Assembly (NCBI RefSeq): GCF_031583145.1
Contig: NZ_CP134050.1
Coordinates: 2,369,501-2,433,500 of the forward strand
Source of the DNA: Brevibacillus brevis
Lineage (GTDB): Bacteria; Bacillota; Bacilli; Brevibacillales; Brevibacillaceae
Length of the DNA: 64,000 bases
Direction: 5' to 3'
Shown here: piece after piece, positions 33,794 through 42,539 of the stretch
Position numbering within the stretch: position 1 is the stretch's first letter
How the letters are laid out: every line of letters begins with the position of its first letter
Position numbers and translations under genes: made by a program
Notes under the pieces: model-generated
Seen by the model: the letters and a program-made list of their open reading frames with translations, nothing else
Database searches by the model: none
Told to the model about the DNA's origin: nothing

Positions 33794-33815
33794 ACATGGG
33801 GTCGAGGAGCTTTGC
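33773..33815 (+). terminator. Bidirectional hairpin ending the basic-protein and asparagine synthase genes
   Basis: AAGCTCCTC and GAGGAGCTT (33773-33781 with 33804-33812) enclose ACCCCAT-gaac-ATGGGGT. The T tracts are short, so it may be a weak terminator. Confidence 0.65.
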
Positions 33816-33819
33816 TCGT

Positions 33820-35667
33820 TTACGACAGGATGGTAACGCGGTATTCGCGGAGCCAGTAATCGAGCTGGCCGAGAAACGCAAATAGCTGAGGGGTGCTCAT
33901 GAGTTGGCCGAAGAACGGGATACTGGATGCCTGAGCGTCCGATTCAGCGATTCGCCTGATGGTCGGGACGTCGATGAGAGGCAGCAAGGGAGACGCCGGA
34001 TCGCTCAAAATATCGAGGAGCCAGGCGCGAACCCCCTCGGTGTAAGAGGGATTGTGCGTCTTGGGATAAGGGCTTTTTTTGCGATAGAGGACTTCGTCGG
34101 GCAGGATTCCTTCCATCGCTTTTCGCAGGATGCCTTTTTCCCGGTTTCCGTACGTTTTCAGCTCCCATGGGATGTTCCAGACATACTCCACGATGCGATG
34201 GTCGCAAAACGGCACACGGGCCTCCAGGCTGGCAGCCATGCTCATCCGGTCTTTGCGATCCAGCAGCGTATTCATGAACCAGGTCAGATTGAGGTAAAAC
34301 ATTTCGCGACGGCGTGCTTCAAAGGGGCTTTCGCCGGGCAGTTGCGGCACTTCGTCAAGGGTTTCTTCGTACCGCATCGCGACGTATTCCTCCGGCTTGA
34401 CCCAGTCCCTCAGCTCGGGCGAAAGCCAGGATGCCCGCTCTTTCGTGGCCCTGGCCCACGGGAATGTCCGCGCATTCAGCATGTCTTCCCGATGGAACCA
34501 CGGATAGCCGCCAAACACCTCGTCGGCGCATTCTCCGGAAAGGACGACAGTCGTCTCCTTTTTGATCTCGCGGCAAAACAGGTACAGGGAGGCGTCCACA
34601 TCGGCCATTCCCGGAAGATCGCGCGCGAGGGTAGCAGTCCGCAGGGCATCGATCAGCTCGTCGGTATCGAACTGGATGTCGTGATGGTGGGTTCCCAGAT
34701 GCTGCGAGACCAGTCTGACGAACGGAGCGTCCTCATTCGGCTGGAAGGCGCTCGCCTGAAAATGTCTGGCGTTGTCGACGTAATCGATGGAATAGGTGTG
34801 CAGGGGGCCGCGGCCTTCCTGTTCGAAGTAGCGGGCGGCCACTGCCGTGATCACGCTGGAGTCCAATCCGCCGGAGAGCAGCGTCGAAACAGGAACGTCG
34901 GCCACCAGCTGCCTTTGGATCGAATCCGTCACCAGCTCTTTGACCCGTGCCGCGGTCGTCTCCAGGTCATCTGTATGCGGACGACTCTCGAGCTGCCAGT
35001 AACGGCTGATCTTAACCCCGTCGCGCGTGACGGTCAGCGCGCACCCAGGCCGCACTTCGTAGACCTCGTGAAAGACCCCGTGTCCCGGTGTGCGGGCAGG
35101 GCTGATGGCGAATACCTCCGCCAACCCTTCGCGGGAGAGCGCCGGTTTCACATCCGGGTGTGCAAGAAGGGATTTCAGCTCTGAGGCGAAGAGGAAAGAG
35201 CTGCCCCGCTCTGCGTAAAACAACGGCTTTACCCCCATGCGGTCGCGGGCGAGGAAAAGGCGCTGCCTGCGTTCATCCCAGATGGCAAAGGCGAAGATCC
35301 CGTTGAGTCGGCTGGTGCAATCCGCCCCCCATTCGAGGTAGGCATGTAGCAGCACTTCCGTATCCGAATGGGAGCGAAATGTATGGCCTGCCGCAAGCAA
35401 TTCGGCACGCAAATCTTCCGTATTGTACAGCTCGCCGTTGTAAATCATGGTGCACGCATTTTCGTTCTGGACAGCCGTCATGGGCTGCAGGCCACCGGAT
35501 GGATCGACGACGACCAGCCGGCGGTGTCCAAACGCCACGCGGGGTGTGACCCAAAAGCCTTCCGCATCGGGTCCCCGCCTTGTCAAACAATTCGTCATCG
35601 CTTGCAAAACCGGGCGCTCCTGGGAAAGGTCTTTTTCCCAATCCAACCAACCAACGATTCCACACAT
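33820..35667 (-). CDS. asnB: Asparagine synthase (glutamine-hydrolysing)
   Basis: A 615-residue two-domain enzyme that makes asparagine from aspartate, glutamine and ATP. MCGIVGW gives Cys2 as the glutaminase nucleophile (domain about 2-210). LLSGGLDSSVI (around 265) is the PP-loop that binds ATP in the synthetase domain (about 240-610). The size resembles AsnO/AsnB of Bacillus. The context gives no sign of a special amidation pathway, but amidotransferases of this class sometimes modify peptides or wall polymers. ATG at 35667 follows AAAGGGTG. Confidence 0.9.
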   Translation of the reverse strand: MCGIVGWLDWEKDLSQERPVLQAMTNCLTRRGPDAEGFWVTPRVAFGHRRLVVVDPSGGLQPMTAVQNENACTMIYNGELYNTEDLRAELLAAGHTFRSHSDTEVLLHAYLEWGADCTSRLNGIFAFAIWDERRQRLFLARDRMGVKPLFYAERGSSFLFASELKSLLAHPDVKPALSREGLAEVFAISPARTPGHGVFHEVYEVRPGCALTVTRDGVKISRYWQLESRPHTDDLETTAARVKELVTDSIQRQLVADVPVSTLLSGGLDSSVITAVAARYFEQEGRGPLHTYSIDYVDNARHFQASAFQPNEDAPFVRLVSQHLGTHHHDIQFDTDELIDALRTATLARDLPGMADVDASLYLFCREIKKETTVVLSGECADEVFGGYPWFHREDMLNARTFPWARATKERASWLSPELRDWVKPEEYVAMRYEETLDEVPQLPGESPFEARRREMFYLNLTWFMNTLLDRKDRMSMAASLEARVPFCDHRIVEYVWNIPWELKTYGNREKGILRKAMEGILPDEVLYRKKSPYPKTHNPSYTEGVRAWLLDILSDPASPLLPLIDVPTIRRIAESDAQASSIPFFGQLMSTPQLFAFLGQLDYWLREYRVTILS

Positions 35668-35799
35668 GTATGTTCACCCTTTCCCTGAAGCATTGCACAC
35701 ACAGCGTATGCGAGACGCCCAGTTTGATTGCGTGTCCAGCAGGGAAATCGGAAGTGAAGGCTGAAATTATAGAAGATTTCTACGGAGGTGGAGGATGCA

Positions 35800-37551
35800 G
35801 TGGACAATCTCACGTTGCTGCTTATCGAAAGAATGGGGATATTGCTGACGCTGGCCTTTATCCTCACCCGTATTCCGCTGTTCCGCCAGCTTTTGGACAG
35901 GGAAATCCATGCGGGGACTTCCATCTCGTATTCCTTGATGTTCGGTTTGTTCGGCATCGCCGGGACGTACGCCGGTGTAGTGGTAAACGAAGACACCTAT
36001 TCGCCGACATTTTGGATCTTTTCGCTCGCTCCGGGCGAAGTGATCGCCAATTCGACGCTCGTGGGAGTCGTCATCGGCGGACTGCTCGGCGGTCCGCTTG
36101 TCGGGCTGGGGGCAGGGATGATTGCCGGAGCCCATGTGTACGGGATGGGCGGGTTCGCCGCGGCCGCGGTCGGCCTTTCGATTCCGCTGACCGGTCTTCT
36201 TGCCGGATATGTCGCGCGCTTTTTTTCCCAAGAGAGGGTCATTTCTCCTTCCAAGGCGATGTTCATCGGGATGTTCGCGCCCGTCCTGCAGATGTCGCTC
36301 ATCCTGATCATAGCGGGGCCGCCGGAGCTCGTTCGCAGTGTCGTCAACCTGATCGGCGTGCCGATGGTCCTGACCAACAGCATCTCGATCGCCATTTTTA
36401 CGACCATGATCCGCGTCGCCCTGCAGGAACAAGAGCGCTCCGCGGCGATGGAAGCAGAGCGGGCGTTTACCATCGCAGAACGGATCCTGCCCCATTTGCA
36501 AAGGGGGCTCACGCCTCAGACCGCCCAGGCGGCGGCACTGCTTTTGCAGCGGGAAGTGAAGGCCGCTGCGGTAGCGGTTACCGATCGCGAGCAGCTGTTG
36601 GCCCACGTCGGAGCGGGAGCGGAGCATCATGTGCCCGGACAGGCCATCGAAGGCGAGCTGGACAAGCGAGCATTGTTTAGCGGTGTCATCGAAAAGGGAA
36701 TGACTCCCGAGGCGCTTGGGTGCAGGCAGAAAAACTGCATCCTGCAGTCGGCGATTTTGGTGCCGATCCGGGAGGGCGGCAGCGTCGTCGGACTGATCAA
36801 GCTGTACTTCCGCCGTCCGCAGCAGATCGGCAAAGTGCAGGAAGCGCTGGCAAAGGGTCTTAGCAACCTGATATCCAACCAGCTCACCCTGACCTTGACG
36901 GAAAAGATGAAAGGCCTCATGAAGGATGCGGAGCTGCGGATGCTGCAAGCGCAGATTCATCCTCATTTCCTGTTCAACACGCTGAATTCCATCGTCACCC
37001 TGATCCGTATCGACCCGCACCTGGCCCGCCACATGACAGTCCAGCTCGGAAACTTCATGCGTCTGTCGCTCAAGCTGACATCCACGCCGGTCGTTTCCGT
37101 ACGGCAGGAGCTGGACCATTTGTTCGCCTACCTGGAAATTATCCAAATCCGGTTTTCGGAGCAATTGAAAGTGCGCTGCGAGATCGGCGATGGCGTCGAG
37201 GAGGCGCTCATCCCCCCCGGTACGCTGCAGCCGCTTGTGGAGAACAGTATTCAACACGGTCTCAGACATCGGCCGACGGGGGGAGAGATCGTCCTGACCG
37301 TGAGGCGGGAGCGGGAGCATGTCCTGTTCAGCCTGGAGGACAACGGCTGCGGTGTCTCCCCGGAACTGCTGGAAATCTTGGGGCGCATTCCGACGGGAAG
37401 CCGGGAGGGGAACGGCATCGGAGTCCACAATGTCAATCAGCGTCTGGTGAGTCTGTGCGGGCCGGATGCGCAGCTCATTTTTTCCAACAAGGCTGAAGGC
37501 GGCTGCCTGATCACCTTTTCCATCCCACTTGCAAAAGAGGAGAGTGCTTGA
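35800..37551 (+). CDS. LytS-family sensor histidine kinase
   Basis: A 583-residue kinase. The first 190 residues are the 5TMR-LYT membrane sensor (LLLIERMGILLTLAFILTR; NSTLVGVVIGGLLGGPLVGL). A GAF-like domain (about 215-365) follows, then the His_kinase block LQAQIHPHFLFNTLNSI with the phosphorylated His near 387, and an HATPase domain (PLVENSIQHGLRH, LEDNGCGVS). GTG at 35800 has GGAGGTGGAGG five bases upstream and gives the usual LytS start; GTG at 35788 is the alternative. It overlaps the response regulator. LytS-type systems of Bacillus sense pyruvate or acetate-like acids, which fits the transporters downstream. Confidence 0.9.
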   Translation: MDNLTLLLIERMGILLTLAFILTRIPLFRQLLDREIHAGTSISYSLMFGLFGIAGTYAGVVVNEDTYSPTFWIFSLAPGEVIANSTLVGVVIGGLLGGPLVGLGAGMIAGAHVYGMGGFAAAAVGLSIPLTGLLAGYVARFFSQERVISPSKAMFIGMFAPVLQMSLILIIAGPPELVRSVVNLIGVPMVLTNSISIAIFTTMIRVALQEQERSAAMEAERAFTIAERILPHLQRGLTPQTAQAAALLLQREVKAAAVAVTDREQLLAHVGAGAEHHVPGQAIEGELDKRALFSGVIEKGMTPEALGCRQKNCILQSAILVPIREGGSVVGLIKLYFRRPQQIGKVQEALAKGLSNLISNQLTLTLTEKMKGLMKDAELRMLQAQIHPHFLFNTLNSIVTLIRIDPHLARHMTVQLGNFMRLSLKLTSTPVVSVRQELDHLFAYLEIIQIRFSEQLKVRCEIGDGVEEALIPPGTLQPLVENSIQHGLRHRPTGGEIVLTVRREREHVLFSLEDNGCGVSPELLEILGRIPTGSREGNGIGVHNVNQRLVSLCGPDAQLIFSNKAEGGCLITFSIPLAKEESA

Positions 37552-38288
37552 TGACCATTCGCATAATGATTGCGGAAGATGAACGACTCGCTCGGGAAGA
37601 GCTCATTTATTTGCTCCAGCAGGAAGGAGATGTCGAGCTGATCGCCACAGCCACGAACGGACGTGAATTGATGGAGCTGGTGGAGCAAAACGAACCCGAC
37701 GTGGTATTTCTCGACGTGAAAATGCCTGAGCTGGAAGGCACGCAGGCTGCACGGATGCTCGCTGCGCGCAGGCACCAGCCGCTCATCGTCTTCTGCACCG
37801 CGTACGAGGAATACGCGGTGGACGCCTTCAAACTGTATGCGGTCGATTATTTGCTCAAGCCATTTGAGCCGAAAAGGCTGCAGGAGACGCTGCAGCGTGT
37901 GCGGGAGAGGCTGGCGAAGACGAAGGGGGAGCAGACCCAGACCGCGCCGGCAAAGCGCTCCAAGCTGCTGGTGGAGGAGAACCACCGGCTCGTCGTAATC
38001 GATCCGGCAACGATCGTGTACGCGGTGCGGGAAGAGCGGTTCGTGCAAATCCATACGCAGACAGAGGCGTACACGACCCGGATGACGCTCGCACAGCTCG
38101 AGGAAAAGCTGCAGGCGTACGACTTTTTTCGGACGCACAAAAGCTATCTGGTGAATCTGCAGTACATCAGCGAGCTTACCCCTTGGTTCAATGGAGCCTA
38201 CAACCTGGTGTTGAAAGGCGATCCGAGCATCCGTATCCCCGTCTCCCGGACGGCGGCGAAAGACCTCTTGCGGAAACTGGAAGAGTGA
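37551..38288 (+). CDS. LytTR-family response regulator
   Basis: A 245-residue regulator. The receiver domain (1-120) has VVFLDVKMPE with the phosphorylated aspartate and FCTAYEEYAVDAFKLYAVDY. The LytTR DNA-binding domain (about 140-245) has VRVKTEERFVQIHT-like strands and FFRTHKSYLVNLQYI. The start codon shares the A of the kinase stop (TGATG), so the two are coupled. The neighbours downstream (DUF485 and symporter genes) are the likely targets, as in other LytST-transporter clusters. Confidence 0.92.
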   Translation: MTIRIMIAEDERLAREELIYLLQQEGDVELIATATNGRELMELVEQNEPDVVFLDVKMPELEGTQAARMLAARRHQPLIVFCTAYEEYAVDAFKLYAVDYLLKPFEPKRLQETLQRVRERLAKTKGEQTQTAPAKRSKLLVEENHRLVVIDPATIVYAVREERFVQIHTQTEAYTTRMTLAQLEEKLQAYDFFRTHKSYLVNLQYISELTPWFNGAYNLVLKGDPSIRIPVSRTAAKDLLRKLEE

Positions 38289-38424
38289 CCTTCCGGCGTG
38301 GGCTGATTTGGGCCGAACCATCCGACTTTTCAGACAAATGGCGGTGTAAAAGCTGCCGTTGGCGCGCGATCCCCGACATGTTGCGCAGAAATCCGCCATG
38401 GAAGCGCCATATTTTCTACAATAT

Positions 38425-38438
38425 AGGAAGCGCTTACA
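38425..38438 (+). promoter_or_regulatory. cre-like site before the symporter operon
   Basis: AGGAAGCGCTTACA matches the catabolite-responsive element (TGWAANCGNTNWCA) except at two positions. It lies 28 bases before the DUF485 start, suggesting CcpA control of carboxylate uptake. Confidence 0.5.
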
Positions 38439-38465
38439 ATTTTGTTTGGAAGAGGGGAGATTCCA

Positions 38466-38813
38466 ATGGGCAATTCGGTTTCAGCACAGAAGAGCGGGGA
38501 CCAGGGCAAGTCCCGGAACTACGCGGCGATTATCCAGTCTGAGTCTTTTCAAGAATTGTTGAGACGGAAGAAAGCATTCATCTTGCCATCATCCATCTTT
38601 TTCTTCGTCTTCTACTTCTCGCTCCCGATCTTGACCTCCTACTTCACGATCCTAAACACCAAGGCCTTTGGAGCCATCTCGTGGGCATGGGTGTTCGGGT
38701 TTGCGCAATTCATCATGACCTGGGGCCTCTGCATCCTGTACACCAAGCGCGCGAAGGAGTTCGATGTGCTGGTTGAGAAGATCAAGCAGGAAAATGGAGG
38801 GAAAAAATCATGA
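38466..38813 (+). CDS. DUF485 membrane protein (symporter partner)
   Basis: A 115-residue protein with two membrane helices (ILPSSIFFFVFYFSLPIL and WAWVFGFAQFIMTWGLCILY) and a Tyr/Lys-rich cytoplasmic end. DUF485 proteins almost always precede an acetate-type sodium:solute symporter, as ywcB precedes ywcA. ATG at 38466 follows AGAGGGGAG. It overlaps the symporter gene by four bases. Confidence 0.88.
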   Translation: MGNSVSAQKSGDQGKSRNYAAIIQSESFQELLRRKKAFILPSSIFFFVFYFSLPILTSYFTILNTKAFGAISWAWVFGFAQFIMTWGLCILYTKRAKEFDVLVEKIKQENGGKKS

Positions 38814-40336
38814 ACGTGACCGCATTTTTGCTCTTCCTCGCGATCGTCGTACTGACGCTGGTCATCACGTACTACGCGTCGAAGAAAACCAATACGACCA
38901 GCGAATTTTACACGGCTGGCGGCGGTTTGACAGGGTGGCAAAACGGGCTTGCGATTGCGGGCGATTACATGTCGGCTGCCTCTTTTCTGGGCATCGCTGG
39001 CATGATCGCGCTAAACGGTTTCGACGGGTTCTTCTACAGCATCGGTTTCCTGGTGGCGTATCTGGTGGTGCTCTACCTGGTCGCGGAGCCGCTGCGCAAC
39101 CTCGGGAAGTACACGATGGCAGATATGATCGCGGCGCGGTTCAACAACAAGAAGATCCGCGGGGTGGCAGCCCTGAACTCGATCGCGATCTCCATCTTTT
39201 ACATGATCGCCCAGCTGGTAGGGGCGGGTGCGCTGATCAAGCTGCTGCTCGGCCTCGACTATACGACCTCCGTCCTGATCGTCGGTGCCTTGATGACCGT
39301 TTACGTGGTGTTTGGAGGCATGACGGCGACATCGTGGGTGCAGATCGTAAAAGCGGTGCTGCTGATGGTCGGTACGTTCGTCATCTCCGTGATGGTCTTC
39401 GCCAAATTCGATTTCAACTTGATGAAAATGTTCGAACACTTGCAGACGGCGACACCGTTGGGCGAAAAGTTCCTGAATCCCGGAAACAAGTTCAAGATCG
39501 GCCTGGACACGATCTCTCTCAATCTGGCACTGGTGCTTGGAACAGCAGGCCTGCCGCACATCCTCATTCGCTTCTTCACCGTAAAGGATGCGACGACAGC
39601 TCGCAAATCGGTGGTGTACGCCACCTGGATCATCGGGATCTTCTACGTCATGACCGTGTTCCTCGGATTCGGGGCGGCTGCTTTCGTAGGCGCAGCGAAC
39701 ATGGACCCGGCAGGGAATATGGGTGCGCCGCTGCTCGCGCAATCCATCGGCGGAAACTTCCTGTTCGCATTCATCTCGGCAGTGGCGTTCGCCACCATTC
39801 TCGCGGTCGTGGCGGGCTTGGTGCTCACGGCGGCCTCCGCGTTTGCCCATGACTTTTACGGACATGTGCTCAAGGGCGGCAAGGCGTCGGAGAAAAAGCA
39901 AATGCAGATGGCAAAATGGGCCTCTGTCGGAGTATCGATCATTTCCATCCTGCTCGCACTGTTTGCCCAAAAGCTGAATGTGGCGTTCCTCGTGTCGTTG
40001 GCCTTCGCGGTTGCGGCGAGCGCGAACCTGCCCGTCATCCTGTTCACCATCTTCTGGCGACGTTTCAACACGGCAGGGGCCATCACAGGAATGCTGGTCG
40101 GGCTGTTCAGCGCCCTGATTCTGGTTGCTTTGAGCCCGAACGTCTGGAATCCGGAAGCAGGAAAAGCGATCCTGGTGGGAGAAGCGCTCTTCCCGCTGCC
40201 AAACCCGGGGATCGTTTCCATCCCGCTCGGCTTCCTGGCTGCCTGGGTCGGCACCTTGCTGTCCAGTCAGCGCAACGATGACAAATACGACGAAATTTTG
40301 GTCAAGGCCAATACAGGAATGCAAGAGCCTGCATAG
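38810..40336 (+). CDS. Sodium:solute symporter, acetate/monocarboxylate type
   Basis: A 508-residue SSS-family transporter with about 13 membrane helices. AGDYMSAASFLGIAGMIA is the typical early motif of ActP/MctC-type monocarboxylate symporters, and GTAGLPHILIRFFTVKDA is diagnostic of this branch. It should import acetate, pyruvate or another short carboxylate with Na+. It is translationally coupled to the DUF485 protein. Confidence 0.9.
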   Translation: MNVTAFLLFLAIVVLTLVITYYASKKTNTTSEFYTAGGGLTGWQNGLAIAGDYMSAASFLGIAGMIALNGFDGFFYSIGFLVAYLVVLYLVAEPLRNLGKYTMADMIAARFNNKKIRGVAALNSIAISIFYMIAQLVGAGALIKLLLGLDYTTSVLIVGALMTVYVVFGGMTATSWVQIVKAVLLMVGTFVISVMVFAKFDFNLMKMFEHLQTATPLGEKFLNPGNKFKIGLDTISLNLALVLGTAGLPHILIRFFTVKDATTARKSVVYATWIIGIFYVMTVFLGFGAAAFVGAANMDPAGNMGAPLLAQSIGGNFLFAFISAVAFATILAVVAGLVLTAASAFAHDFYGHVLKGGKASEKKQMQMAKWASVGVSIISILLALFAQKLNVAFLVSLAFAVAASANLPVILFTIFWRRFNTAGAITGMLVGLFSALILVALSPNVWNPEAGKAILVGEALFPLPNPGIVSIPLGFLAAWVGTLLSSQRNDDKYDEILVKANTGMQEPA

Positions 40337-40365
40337 AAAAAAGAAAGCTAGGAAGCTCGTGCCAA

Positions 40366-40398
40366 GAGGCTGGGGTCATCCCCGGCTTCTTTTCTTTC
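40366..40398 (+). terminator. Hairpin with T tract between the two symporter genes
   Basis: GAGGCTGGGG (40366-40375) pairs with CCCCGGCTTC (40380-40389, two G.U), followed by TTTTCTTTCT. It could stop or attenuate transcription before the second symporter. Confidence 0.65.
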
Positions 40399-40427
40399 TG
40401 GGACGTTCACTTGGGGAGGTGATGCTG

Positions 40428-41984
40428 ATGACAACCATCATCTTTTTTCTGGCCGTGATCATTGGGACCATGGCCATTACCTATTCAGCCGCGAAGCAAA
40501 CGGGTACGACGCGAGAATTTTACGCGGCGGGGAATCGGCTGACCGGTCTCCAAAACGGCATCGCCATCGCGGGGGACTATATGAGCGCCGCTTCTTTTCT
40601 CGGGATCGCAGGGACGATCGCGCTATACGGGTTTGACGGGTTTGTGTATGCGATTGGATTTTTTGTCTCTTACTTGATTATTTTGTTCATCATCGCGGAG
40701 CCTCTTCACAATCTGGGGCGGTACACCCTCGCCGATGCCATCGCCGTCCGGTTCGGCAGCTTGTGGCTGCGCGGTGTCGTCGCTTTTACCACGCTGTCGA
40801 TCACGATCTTTTACATGCTGGCCCAGCTCGTTGGAGCGGGAGCGCTGATTCATTACCTGCTAGGGGTGGATTACAGCAAGGCAGTTCTCGTCGTCGGGAG
40901 CTTGATGACGTTTTACGTGGTGTTCGGAGGGATGGTGGCCACCTCCTGGGTGCAAATCATTAAGGCCATTTTGCTGTTGACCGGAACGCTGATTCTCAGC
41001 CTGATCGTTTTTTCCCGCTTTCACTGGAATCCTTCCGCGATGTTTGAGCATGTAAGCATGATTACTCCGCTCAAAGAGCAATTTTTGCAGCCCGGCAATC
41101 ATTTGAACGAGCCGCTGGAGACGATTTCCTTGCATTTGGCGCTCATTTTGGGCACGGCGGGCCTGCCGCACATCATCTCCCGCTTGTTTACGGTCAAAGA
41201 TGCCGTCACGACACGCTATTCCATCTACACAGCCACCTGGGTCATCGGCGCCTTTTACCTGATGACGATTTTCCTCGGGTTTGGAGCCAGCGCGTTCGTA
41301 GGCTATGAGGCGCTTCAGCGGGTCGGCTTCGGGGGCAACCTGACGGTGACGCTTCTCGCCAACGAGCTCGGCGGAGAGTTTCTGATGGCATACATCGCCG
41401 CGGTCGCCTTTGCGACGATACTCGCTGTGGTCACCGGTCTTGTGCTTTCTGCTTCGTCCGCCTTTGCTCATGACGTGTACAGCCATCTGATCCGGAAGGG
41501 CATGGCTTCGGAAAGGGAGCAGGTCCGCGTCGCCAAGTTTTCCTCGGTTGCGGTCGGCCTCATTTCGATCTGGCTGGCGATTGGCGCGGAAAAAATGAAT
41601 GTCGCCATCCTGGTCGGGTTGACCTTTGCCGTGGCAGCTTCTTCCAACTTGCCCCTGCTCCTGTGCACGTTGTACTGGCGCAGGTTTACAGTCGAGGGCG
41701 CTATCGCCGGAGTGCTGACAGGCTTGATCTCGTCTGTCGTGCTAGTAGTGACCGGACCGGCTGTCATGGATCCGGAGCATGGTCTGATTCTGCACACCCC
41801 CATTTTTCCGCTGACCAATCCCGGATTGGTTTCCATTCCTCTCGGTTTTTTAGGTGCGTGGATCGGTACGATCTGCAGCAGGCCTCGCCCCGACGCGGAC
41901 GCTCAGTACGAGCGTGTGATCTTTCAAGCGCTTACAGGCATTCGCCCCGGGATGGCCTCTAAAATGGAGAAAGATAGTGCATAA
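40428..41984 (+). CDS. Second sodium:solute symporter, monocarboxylate type
   Basis: A 518-residue paralogue of the preceding transporter, with the same landmarks (AGDYMSAASFLGIAGTIA, GTAGLPHIISRLFTVKDA). The protein is clearly homologous over its full length but differs in many residues, so it is an old duplication with perhaps a different substrate. ATG at 40428 is six bases past GGGGAGGTG; the ATG at 40422 is too close. A terminator-like hairpin separates it from the first symporter, allowing separate control. Confidence 0.9.
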   Translation: MTTIIFFLAVIIGTMAITYSAAKQTGTTREFYAAGNRLTGLQNGIAIAGDYMSAASFLGIAGTIALYGFDGFVYAIGFFVSYLIILFIIAEPLHNLGRYTLADAIAVRFGSLWLRGVVAFTTLSITIFYMLAQLVGAGALIHYLLGVDYSKAVLVVGSLMTFYVVFGGMVATSWVQIIKAILLLTGTLILSLIVFSRFHWNPSAMFEHVSMITPLKEQFLQPGNHLNEPLETISLHLALILGTAGLPHIISRLFTVKDAVTTRYSIYTATWVIGAFYLMTIFLGFGASAFVGYEALQRVGFGGNLTVTLLANELGGEFLMAYIAAVAFATILAVVTGLVLSASSAFAHDVYSHLIRKGMASEREQVRVAKFSSVAVGLISIWLAIGAEKMNVAILVGLTFAVAASSNLPLLLCTLYWRRFTVEGAIAGVLTGLISSVVLVVTGPAVMDPEHGLILHTPIFPLTNPGLVSIPLGFLGAWIGTICSRPRPDADAQYERVIFQALTGIRPGMASKMEKDSA

Positions 41985-42031
41985 AGAGGATGGTCTGGTC
42001 CCACCCTACTGAGGGAAGGAGGAGGGACGTC

Positions 42032-42343
42032 ATGTACAGCGATCATGGGAAGGATTCTGTATCCACTTCAGAGACGGATGTGTACGAGCGTGCGGAAACC
42101 GCATTGATCGATTTGATCAAGGAGCTGTGCGAAGCGCTGGGTGAAAACGGGACGGAAAAATACAAACGGCAAGGGTACGAAATGATCGGCCATTATTTTC
42201 GCGAACCGGTCAATACCGGCGTGTTGACATTGACCTTTGCCACTGTGCTCCAGGATATTTTGCACAAGCTGGAGCTTACCCAGAAAGGCGGGGACGTCTC
42301 CATGGTGCGAGATGAATACAGTGTGATGAAACGAGAAGAGTAA
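42032..42343 (+). CDS. Small acidic protein of unknown function
   Basis: A 103-residue soluble protein from ATG 42032 with GAAGGAGGAGGG upstream. It is mostly helical (TALIDLIKELCEALGENGTEK, TVLQDILHKLELTQKGG) and acidic. It follows the second symporter by 47 bases and ends at a terminator, so it is probably the last gene of that unit. I do not recognise a family. Confidence 0.65.
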   Translation: MYSDHGKDSVSTSETDVYERAETALIDLIKELCEALGENGTEKYKRQGYEMIGHYFREPVNTGVLTLTFATVLQDILHKLELTQKGGDVSMVRDEYSVMKREE

Positions 42344-42371
42344 AACGGCCCTGTGCGGTCGTTTTTTTTTT
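42343..42371 (+). terminator. Terminator of the symporter operon
   Basis: AAACGGCC (42343-42350) pairs with GGTCGTTT (42357-42364, one G.U), followed by a long T run. Confidence 0.85.
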
Positions 42372-42479
42372 GTGAAGATGCCCGGCAGCCTGCTAGCAGC
42401 AGCGAAGCGATTCTGTCGCCTTTTTCTGGTGCGACAGTAATGCTTTGGATCAAAAAGTTTTACATTCGTTCGTGTCCGA

Positions 42480-42506
42480 TGTCACAGATCGGAGCCTTGC
42501 GTTGTT
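42480..42506 (+). promoter_or_regulatory. ECF41-type promoter of the oxidoreductase gene
   Basis: TGTCACA at 42480-42486 is exactly the -35 element known for ECF41 sigma factors. The -10 is less clear: TGTT sits at the expected 16-base spacing in place of CGTC, while CGTT occurs at 13 bases. An ECF41-type sigma factor is encoded just downstream. Confidence 0.55.
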
Positions 42507-42539
42507 CTATGTGCAAAACGTAAAGGAGCTGAGGGAAGG

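Noticed and set aside
38289-38465. Sigma-54 promoter before the DUF485/symporter operon
   Set aside because: TTGGCGCGCG looks like a -24 element, but no matching -12 GC follows at the right spacing.
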